The translations under genes were made by a program, and so were the position numbers. Below are positions 60,501 to 62,138 of a stretch of 64,000 bases of DNA, piece after piece; position 1 is the first letter of the stretch, and every line of letters begins with the position of its first letter. The notes below the pieces were generated by a model. It did not search any database and was not told the DNA's origin. It saw only the letters and a list, made by a program, of their open reading frames with translations. Source of the stretch: an uncultured Bacteroidota bacterium (lineage in GTDB: Bacteria; Bacteroidota; Bacteroidia; Flavobacteriales; Flavobacteriaceae); contig CACNGE010000002.1 in assembly GCA_902619855.1 (NCBI GenBank), forward strand, positions 1 to 64,000. The letters run 5' to 3'.

Positions 60501-61391
60501 TGAGGACCCGTTCAATGTAATTGTTGGGTCTGTATCGTCTACAACATTAACTATTCTTACCTTTTGGGCTGCTGAATTCCCAGATTCGTCGCTGACATTG
60601 TATGTGACTGTGTACGAGCCAACAGTTGAGGTGTCAACAGTATTACCCCCAACTACAACTGCTAGTCCAGTATCATAGTTATCTGTGGCTGTTGCGCCTT
60701 CATCATTATAGGTGGCACCTAAAGTAATTGTGGCTGGGTTATCGCCTGTGATGTCAATAGTTGGTGAAGTTGTGTCTACAACATTAACGATGCGTTGCAC
60801 TGTACTAACATTTCCAGAGCTATCCAAAGCACTGTAGGTGATGGTGTAAGATGCTACTACTTCCTCAGTTACTGTTCCACTTGTGACAATAGAATTGGTA
60901 ACTGAAAAGCTTGGGTCATAATTGTCAGTAGCCGTGGCGCCAAGCTCATAATAGGTAGATCCCACCTCAATCGAAATTGGACTTGAGCCTGTAATTGCAA
61001 CAACAGGTGGTTGACTATCAACAACACGGATTATACGAGTTTTGCTCGCAGAATTTCCATCTGAATCTGTAACACTGTAAATAACATTGTAATCCCCAAT
61101 TACATTAGTGTTAACTCCTGAAACTCCAGAGACCGTAATGGCACTCGTCAAATCTGCATCAACATCTTCATCGTCCTGAGCAGTAGCTCCTAACTCTGAA
61201 TAAATAGATCCAACTTCAATAATTTGGATATCAGTTACATTGAGTGTAATAACTGGAGGATTGACTAGGGAAGAGATTGTTGAACCACTAGGAAAGTTAT
61301 TCGCCGAGACTGACAGCAAGCTGAAAAGACCAATAAAGTATGGCGCAACTAAACGAACTAAACGGTTTGAAATCGCTTCAGGTTTCATCAA
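39537..61391 (-). CDS. Giant SprB-like repeat adhesin with T9SS type B sorting domain
   Basis: 7284 residues in one uninterrupted frame, a third of the window. An N-terminal signal region (FIGLFSLLSVSANN) leads into about 20 DUF5011-type Ig-like repeats (45-1638). About 37 cysteine-paired PKD/SprB-like repeats follow (1640-5318), then about 13 repeats of a third type with xCxGxxIxPIxY and SGTP motifs (5318-6672). The C-terminal region has two SprB-type segments (CYDSNDGEILVNLEGG), an Asp/Asn-rich calcium-type stretch near 6840-6870 and a PKD domain with WDFGD near 7135. Last is the type B sorting domain PNAFSPNGDNINE (about 7190-7284). It should be secreted by the T9SS and shown on the surface, where relatives drive gliding and adhesion. 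It is larger than F. johnsoniae SprB (about 6500 residues). Orthology to SprB is not proven. Confidence 0.93.
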   Translation of the reverse strand: MMKPEAISNRLVRLVAPYFIGLFSLLSVSANNFPSGSTISSLVNPPVITLNVTDIQIIEVGSIYSELGATAQDDEDVDADLTSAITVSGVSGVNTNVIGDYNVIYSVTDSDGNSASKTRIIRVVDSQPPVVAITGSSPISIEVGSTYYELGATATDNYDPSFSVTNSIVTSGTVTEEVVASYTITYSALDSSGNVSTVQRIVNVVDTTSPTIDITGDNPATITLGATYNDEGATATDNYDTGLAVVVGGNTVDTSTVGSYTVTYNVSDESGNSAAQKVRIVNVVDDTDPTITLNGSSTITHEVGTTYVDPGATANDNYDGDLSSEITTNINLNPNTLGTYTIEYTVEDSSNNIAQEQRTVQVVDTVDPLISLVGDTTVSIEFQMTYTDAGATAIDNYDGNLNNSLTSSSTVNTGVLGTYLFTYTVSDSSSNTALVSRTVSVVDTTPPVITLNGPDEVNLQVGDSYSDGGATAVDVHDGDVTSDISTVSSVDTSTVGVYYVTYTVSDNEGNNTQATRTVVVGSPPVISLQGANPLQLEAGSTYVELGANAFDIPDGDVSDQISISESINTSVLGSYSVQYSIIDSDGNSTVLFRAVQVSDTTSPSIELIGNEQMTIEVNGSFADPGATATDTFEGDLTDQISDSGTVDTTSLGNYTITYQVSDSSGNTAIVSREVSVSDTTAPVISLTGSSPVTIEVGTTYADEGATATDDFQGDLTASISDLSNVDSTTVGTYSVVYNVSDSSGNAANQVTRIVEVVDSQAPALSFVGGAAITHEAKTVFNIPNDVTATDVYDGDLTSAVVVSGIVNQDLVGSYNLSYSVTDGSGNTGQLSRTVNVVDTTNPEITLTGDNPLYINLGQTYIDPGYSASDNYDGNITSTVVESGLVDTSAEGTYFRNYNVSDSSSNAASQQIREVIVGSPPVITLNGNNPMYLEYQEVYVEPNATATDGGVNLSNSISISGSVNENQLGNYNIIYSVTDSDGNSVTETREVIVRDTTKPVITLNGDAAQTIEFGNSYNEEGAIATDNYDSSLAVTSSGTVNTSLLGTYTIDYQATDSQGNVADVVTRTVNLVDTQAPVMSLIGDLSQTIQVKSSYTELGVSTIDNYDLSIPFSSVTVTGSVDINTVGTYSIDYDVSDSSGNNAVTITRTVVVEDTEAPVIILAGDADITLEADSPYSDAGASVTDNYNTGLTASVDLSSLDLTTVGVYTLTYSVSDSSGNAATPVYRTITIVDTQAPTITLVGNPTIDIQAGTTYVDPGFTATDIYDGDLTAQVLVTGTVDTSILGAITLSYDVSDSSNNDAPTKTRTVRVVDTTKPVITLQGADEILLEVGDSFTEPGYTATDNYDGIITNNVIVANSVDTTTPGQYIITYNLVDSQGNIADEKTRTIVVGSPPNITLNGPSVITIEVGNIYTDQGALASDDDDGSLGSTSDTPSLISVNGVDDVNTGLIGIYYIQYSVTDSDGNTTIVQRTVNVVDTTPPTITLGDDSDIEIEVFSDPYVDNTIVTVSDNYDSATTLTPSDVVVTDNINENVVGTYTISFNLVDSSANAASTKIRTVRVVDTTAPELILIGDSTIFISKGSVYTEQGATATDNYDGVITGDVITSGNVNNNQIGTYTITYNVKDAAENLAAPIIRTVIVGPNVDATATPNPACFGETVTLGSTNTDLVDENGDAYRFEWSATPSTGTLLDTQHIITVSVTQNTIFRLEVYDVNDVLVGSDESEVEVNPLPVYTIQSNTTLCAGDTIDLGDGINAETGFTYQWSSLNGYSSTLANPPPHTPTADDTFTLTVTSDAGCQDTQSFDVVVVDKPVISFIDDDFTICEGETFTITTGVATVQNSDNYVWSAPAGHGSFDSPTSLTPIFTPSEVAENAGVVTLTLTATDQSPCTGSKSESITLNITPLGNISLSPVNAVVCSSEVIELDITGANYDATSLVASPVSAIVNTATNKIFYSPTNTDIVNGFVDITVNASPLSPCTLPLISPTQRINITPEAEVAIANSPLVVCYDPSTPQFFSLATIGATISNFDSFTWEDMGGGGSFSAGNTADPMSWSYQPGSNAIDTGSTQLKLTAVPNNPCSSTPEMEAFLTVILDQNPEIIVKTGDKILCEGVFNEITSDIIDYENDTLSSFAWTGGDGTFVSSSSKFPFYRPGPTDLSTGVVTLVVTVTPDSGGCSTAVSQPIEFIVNKNKIVNLGPSIDMCESDGTIFLEGDFITDSSSPPNVINPTTGITWGILNNDGDGTFSETTALNPVYTPGTLDIDRGQVTLQMTYNDGSCNDISDTVILNIVRTPFADLGTDIEICAGESLPIIGTIVRPAGASIQWGVIPDASGLSLQNDTSLFPTLVADSNASGTYQLTLQVNPEIIDGVNCGAQIVESVDVQVTPPPTVQLTGNPVICQGNDFTYDVNEITIAATNSSGFVWSTLGDGTFDGGNTTSTLERPTYTPGNSDINAGNVDLRLDVLPNADCHTGEYFDTINLEITPVPSIQGPNEIEFCKTNPLVVDIGSYLSLDNQNQFSYVWTSSSGVAAGTFSGSGLSATYTPSSFDIDRKSVVLTLVATQASCSASATKNITVYFLDLPEVDAGPDEVILCEDEVNYQTVGSYTVDPRVTSGVSYVWSTSGDGEFSPSNTETDPLYIPGPNDRLKRKVDNNSVGVQLTFKLVSTGTCEVEIQDSVELFFEPKPEISLPADFEICGNLTPSLSANVNGFVDESSYFWTTSGDGTFNGSDQNTSTDDTPTYFPGTNDLSTGNVTITVSVNGKNACSSTTVQDSQTITFIAQPTAEAGPDTTICETGGVIDVENTVAEPATNYSQLEWTIVDGSTFGTINNANTLSPELIPAADAVTQGFVTLQLTVYPTNHSTCDQTSGLCCGVATDTVRVNIQKEPVILIPSNQEICQNDTFTIFNDQVQIQNIPSYTIQWTHDGAGVLTNSDTLTPTYTPTTSETGDVTLTMSITPANPNVCTGLDPVVRSFVLTIEPLPVVYAGDDITLCQGEIHTTQSADVDFTTNFQWSHDGFGSFTPNNSSENVTYTPNDQDYVRGYVVLTLTATPEGNCTGKPDVVDSFRITYSPPPTVEVLVGDTNADGVEEYPSSFCGSESYTFDAAQVVGQNVVSYNWETIGGDGTFSDDTDEQTPTYTPGDGDKANGSVTMRVTAVGQGGCAVDTFDFDLTILPEPSLDLLSSPSSVCINSTINLEATTNLLAGDYNILWSVNPADGVITQGGNTLTPTFEPNRTGIATITATLSSNDPCATQNIIKTIDVDVVGLPEITANTFPADDEICFDERVTISGVTTNAFVDRVEWQARDENGNLVGTFSNATILNPLYTPEPFTSTELNENQVVTLTMTAYAITPCTADTLKSFTLTLTPAPKVNNADTLWGTASVCAGENDLYTTEVADLSHYESYAWTSATSADGEWFNQNSLQPSYRPSQDEIDAGEFTLVLTVNGNGVCDQIQEQKTIQIVDVPIVDLPTSLEVCHPATPFDPVIGFELTPDVLANFAPSAASTTGIKWSTGGSGFFSNNVLDAINNVNDLGDPSNSYSTIYYPSSDDYTNGQVIITLTAYPESPCATAITDAMTLTFTEEPTVNVGGPYSICEDGTTIDLIGTVINGNGLEWSTSTNGIFQNSGGSSSTVGNTTYELGSDDYTNGFVTLTLTAGGNGVCGSKTEQITIPITKKPVVEDPLGDIELCVGEIYEFAEISVVNYESYVWSTTDGNGTLTNTTSDSTGILKYTPDSNNLDTGTLEFYLTVTPVDPCLTPVTFTKRLIYYPEIEVNVQDPFEFCQDEGDSFTVTATANNYSNVQWSVLSPGSGVLTNSTNLEVTYEPSNADWRRGDVTLELTVQPDPIDICGPTTRQIVVDLIADPQVDISASLDGSGSDDAVICLGQAHLITVVKDYTYDQDQLGPQRKSTYVWTTNGLGIIDYDPNDPTNNVTYLPDPADTVVDLTLTVTNPEDTTVVGGCDRITSDTLTLTVTPNPTADAGPNQTLCVGDDIVVAGTVTNEDSIQWAAYFNDTYLTTPETASGIFTTTGDYSTVFTPASDGVYQDAISRGGIVIELTAVSENSCGEVSDFMVAQFDQKPVILFGDQNGNGLIDGLESDITEITFCEGQSIDLSFIYPNVLNGQNYRWTSPSTGGTFNGNSTSNILNPIYEPSQNDIDTGSVVLRLEVDPTGACSSITDEQFFKEITVLIESNPTLDVIPVHEVCEVYFDPVANELKPTLFTIPGTTTNYPENIEWVTVPAVNNPYALIISGTENSLEPTVEIKSDQIPNDGAQVTLRAIVSSNCGTNQIIKDVLLNINPKPYMEINTSEEVCKGDNSYTLNTSPNPEVDYYQNVLWYVKSGNGILEKSTKTSLTPTYIPAANETGDVIITLTYDAVGECTFSSFIDYTLRIVDEPSVSLEPLSGQMFACNDDDYVLIQGTTSNSSKVSFSTINAAGTFYTDIDLTIESSELNLNGDEGEVFNIYFQPTNEDKESGSVDVIVTAEPIGVNCPQNAIDVVNIEFNLAPIVDAGPEEIFVCDDSPVIILENAIVSNEVSFAWSTTGSGTFEGDPLNRTYIPSVSDLSRDSAADPIILTLSAVGKDGCSEASDEIRFTINKSPTVDIPFDNYEHCALQDLDLSLLSSEIKAFNYSQVEWSHDGEGDFVNSNILKPIYKPEGSDFNRIVTLTVIVYGEGGCSAKTVEDKFEVEFSQPASVDYQIEGVTLTENLEICEGEDSILLDGVVYENVTTSNWTISPNTIDGYIGSGYFLNNGDITQPASYFPTETDFNNGKVTLTITVSNEGDCDPVDKSIVLDLIKRPVITTNNTLFSVCESDPQVQITGVNYINAGKLSVDPLSPDDILWTIVRYPDPVNSYKGQGEIQPGTETTNTPIYIPAGNDFDNSVFLQLTVNGQGDCPNFIDTKIFEIRFVDEVIIDAGSPGSICEGEDFQVSGAQISGISINNVVWRAVRRVTGGPDVPADGSFDYPNSLLPIYTPGPQDIANGEVKLILESTGASNVCGNDDDYVLVQIDPIVDVYAGPDFEFCSTYNGGVIDINGWSSRFNSSSWVKVNLDGTETTTGITEIGDADVRYTLQPEDISDGSVTLRITSSGSGQCSVSGVDDVTITISEGVNESNSSAGELGSICSGESFPININNDVFLDIDGSDIESIEWKKGAGANGDITNPTSLLGAVYVPSTTDSNVTLELHVTLKSLPAVSYTMPDGRNGVYNFNCNPRTVILTKELIVASDLINSGASISGGDNPICTDAAFEEFSITNLDNAITYNWTIPSNATLVDTIGDGKTIHVSFENYTQNVDESITVTATNGCSGQVITLNKDIEIYSEPLLTLDSATSTEAQELCLGDDIVDIVYLLDGGAKNLQSELEITFFDGANEISALNLPISNFSFDQLSNVVTTSGKYTDATQAGIYTYQIKYADTESCFTTDILAQGSLTLRAPPTLSLSSVSSSENQGPICSGDDIIPIEYDNTGVSVMISWSTGAKPIGIDYNQNANPFVISGSPVVQPGEASSTFTYTIIPIDSSGCEGLPQSGSIIVDAPSPVEPSNLNLNNEIYCEGENVSFTFFLSDNLTAPLPITYTTQDYDISGAPDGPADISGINPPGFVPYWDFNQSKLIISGAPSSGPNVRRSYSFEIDISSQANACTTALTTNPGGSFFISQSPTLSLYGNQLDISGSLEFTGNKNQALCESIPLKPIFIKVDGTNNAPVATGLPIGISQPTPHPDDPTVYILEGTPSNSNSENEYNYEIVLESEYGCTETFTGTIYLDKNYDIILESAPLTANQEICGNSNLQPISYRYTPGIADADVSWSVYEIGNPTVTNNQKPSGISVNDSGSVITIDGSASAIDINGDGTINQNIVSFTILTTTPNGCTDTSGNLVQESESGEFKVTPLPTLVRTSPSATASKCEGEYIEIEFEASSNVQPIISWSQNLVGNNLIVEPDTNNVWRIKGTIDNITDNLSLDYSLIMKDITSQCESVPVLGTVYVENKHELNLISGSNLQDICEGSDINPIVYEYSGGASSVQTSTLPSGLTPFIDSSNKTITISGTPTSQISADTQKVFTIQTLGSGGLCEKVIDTIKINLTPKPRFANAALNYIVCEGESLPNIEFGLLDGANEVNVSWDKNPSGIIDDPVDFTIPSNPIFRFSGTPTGVTEDTVYTYTLTAFNSLTNCQSDSIQGTITVENSHQLTRNIGPAEQEICEGEDIQQIVYQWGGGATSAQVIGLPAGLRVDTDSNNNTVTISGSPTMLLTQDENLEFVVQSINNSDSCNAKVDTLSVRMIKKPSIQISSGSRVQTGICEGDSIAPIEFRIFDGATNPVIVWDNNISPPGSVYLEETDTANGIYTLQGAVDGFANDQTYNYSIKSINQSKGCESIEITGSLSVQKGHKLVRTQGSNNQTICEGEAIEPITFKFSEGAVSASPVNIPPGLDWIINGDELLISGIPISTDVDELTIKTFVVESIGNSCTPDPQTVTISIEPDAEVNLESPAQTRIQDVCQGFAIEDITYSFAGGAVDVIWNGLPSGLEIEKVYDLIDPDKISRLDITGTPNIAVLTDTTFDYTIKALNSNGCNQQEQSGSITVKANAELSLLSTSLSQNQTVCVGEDILPINIGYENSLPPSVSGMPAGLYTDNATPGVLKIRGQVDDLQLGNPNRTITVVGTNTNGCQSQEIIININVEPSFDIKPAIEVQNPLDVGNPSGASFVKNITCYDSNDGEILVNLEGGSSTTVYNYVWNGPNNYVNTTQNNHIKNLSKGTYIVEVEAQGARGCSITQTYTITEPEPINIIENEIRPVTCTGSEDGLISVTVNGGNDNFYRNFIWEVLQENQSCTTYTIRLRDNDNDGIFDIIDADKNNDGILDEPGTDDNANGIIDDADNDTNYSFGIVRYQSCDGLDVKNNIIRGEFSANGIYQICAIPNTVSAEATLDHDLDPSTQPIAPVTISGGTSSCSAGTWTRIDRLKGSSLASGLDEGIYRLTVVEGPDLNDIESNDLESLRNNPDMCIEERIFELPKDQILYGSVRVDDTYCSLSGGYIDIDVNQSAGDIYFIYDGVRVPSTDVEIIAAEFAINTYRVLIQNPNSNGSFEIRNATGCGVVVAQDLLDTNVITPIINYSSPELEKYGTISERSNVLFTLAGNTSYYRVEWDFGDASPIAAGERVSHQYFADGTYTVTVYVYNASGCYTSSTKEIIIGKGYTILMPNAFSPNGDNINEIIGPVFTGLKAVEFYIYNNQGILIYQEFVSEDNLSPNGTIEIMGWDGENSDPSSNFYIYKIIGTRINEELVTRTGTVFLIE
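41375..45438 (-). repeat. Block 3 of the adhesin: about 13 repeats of a third type
   Basis: Units of about 104 codons with the pattern SxNQxICEGExIxPIxYxxxGGAxxxxxxxLPxGL...TISGTPT...TYTIxSxxxxxxC. Thirteen starts counted by eye, the third and fourth more diverged. Each again keeps a cysteine pair. The block ends before the SprB-type segments of the C-terminal region. Confidence 0.75.
45438..56470 (-). repeat. Block 2 of the adhesin: about 37 cysteine-paired PKD/SprB-like repeats
   Basis: Units average about 99 codons: PxVDAGPDxxICEGE...xYxWSTxGDGTF...TLxPTYTPGxxDIxxGxVTLTLTAxxxxxCxxxxD. Most units have one cysteine in the first strand and one near the end, suggesting a disulfide in each domain. 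I counted 37 starts by eye. Homologous blocks occur in SprB-type gliding adhesins. Confidence 0.8.
56478..61259 (-). repeat. Block 1 of the adhesin: about 20 DUF5011-type Ig-like repeats
   Basis: Each unit is about 75-85 codons and follows the pattern PxITLxG...IEVGxxYxxxGATAxDNYDG...VDTSTVGTYxxTYxVSDSSGNxA...RTVxVVD. I counted 20 by eye. The block has no cysteine at all and few basic residues. The Asp-rich linkers suggest calcium-stiffened inter-domain joints. The units differ clearly in DNA sequence, so the block is old or under diversifying change and not freshly amplified. Confidence 0.85.
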
Positions 61392-61473
61392 GTCCTTGGT
61401 TCAAATTTTAGCTAAATTAGTCAATAAATTTTTTATACACTGTAAAACCACTGATTTTAACACCTTTACAAAA

Positions 61474-61504
61474 CAAAAAAAGCCCCCCATTTTCAGGAAA
61501 GCTT
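61474..61504 (-). terminator. Rho-independent terminator between tRNA-Asp and the giant adhesin gene
   Basis: On the minus strand AAGCTTTCC and GGGGGGCTT form a nine-base-pair stem (three G-T pairs) around TGAAAAT, followed by seven T residues. It ends transcription from trxA/tRNA-Asp and isolates the adhesin gene, whose own promoter must lie in 61392-61473. I see only weak -7 candidates there (TAATTTAG). Confidence 0.75.
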
Positions 61505-61527
61505 CTCATTGGCTCTCTTACGAACCT

Positions 61528-61550
61528 CTTGAAAACCAGTGGTTTACAAG
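61528..61550. repeat. 23-base imperfect palindrome upstream of the adhesin gene
   Basis: CTTGAAAACCA-G-TGGTTTACAAG has 11-base arms with one mismatch. A related sequence in the opposite sense (TGTAAAACCACTGATTTTAA) lies on the other side of the terminator near 61441-61460. It could be an operator or simply extra hairpin structure in the tRNA trailer. Confidence 0.4.
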
Positions 61551-61591
61551 CAACACAACATCTTAAAATCTTTACTTTTCAAAGTAATTTG

Positions 61592-61665
61592 CGGTCTGGA
61601 CGGGACTCGAACCCGCGACCCCATGCGTGACAGGCATGTATTCTAACCAACTGAACTACCAGACC
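61592..61665 (-). tRNA. tRNA-Asp (GTC)
   Basis: The minus strand folds into a complete cloverleaf: acceptor GGTCTGG/CCAGACC, D arm GTTC/GAAT, anticodon stem CATGC/GCATG with loop CTGTCAC (anticodon GTC), five-base variable region and T arm with TTCGAGT. The discriminator base is G, as expected for tRNA-Asp. CCA is not encoded. Confidence 0.97.
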
Positions 61666-61679
61666 TAGTCGTGCGGCTG

Positions 61680-61710
61680 CAAATATACATCGCATTTTTC
61701 ATAACACAAA
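61680..61710 (-). promoter_or_regulatory. Promoter for tRNA-Asp
   Basis: TTTG, a 19-base spacer and TATATTTG is a full match to the Bacteroidota consensus on the minus strand. It lies 15 bases before the tRNA 5' end, just after the trxA stop. Confidence 0.8.
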
Positions 61711-61728
61711 CACTCTTACCAAAGTATC

Positions 61729-62046
61729 CTATAATGCACCCTCAATGGCATCTGCATACACTTGTTTCGGAGATACCCCTACTTTTCGATCAACCAACTC
61801 TCCATTCTTAAACAACAGGACTGTGGGTATGTTGCGAACGCCATATTTTGCAGCAAATTCTTGGTTGCTGTCAACATCCACCTTGCCAACAACTGCTTTG
61901 CCGTCGTATTCGTTGCTCAGCTCATCAATGATGGGTCCAACCATGCGGCAAGGACCACACCATGCTGCCCAAAAATCAACCAATACAGGTTTGTCTGACT
62001 GCAATACTACTGAATCAAAAGTTGCATCTGTTATTTCTAAAGCCAT
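61729..62046 (-). CDS. trxA: Thioredoxin
   Basis: 105-residue cytoplasmic thioredoxin that reduces protein disulfides. I start at MALEITDATF (62046); the longer track ORF adds 16 residues that overlap the promoter. The active site is WAAWCGPC (Cys30, Cys33), the buried aspartate is in LVDFWA and the cis-proline in RNIPTVLLF. It lies between dnaE and tRNA-Asp on the same strand. Confidence 0.97.
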   Translation of the reverse strand: MALEITDATFDSVVLQSDKPVLVDFWAAWCGPCRMVGPIIDELSNEYDGKAVVGKVDVDSNQEFAAKYGVRNIPTVLLFKNGELVDRKVGVSPKQVYADAIEGAL

Positions 62047-62065
62047 TTTTATTTTTTTTATGCCA

Positions 62066-62094
62066 CAAAAATACTGTTTTAAAATCTTTTTCAA
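62066..62094 (-). promoter_or_regulatory. Promoter for trxA
   Basis: TTG, an 18-base spacer and TATTTTTG on the minus strand, 20 bases before the trxA ATG at 62046. A second TTTG gives a 23-base spacer. It supports the shorter trxA start. Confidence 0.7.
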
Positions 62095-62138
62095 CTCAAA
62101 AATAAGTGATTTTACCTACCCCATTTTTCGTAAAATTA

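Noticed and set aside
39537-61391. The regular repeats of the giant gene as a CRISPR array or recent tandem DNA duplication
   Set aside because: The repetition is at the protein level with 75-105 codon periods, and the DNA units are diverged. There are no short identical repeats with spacers.
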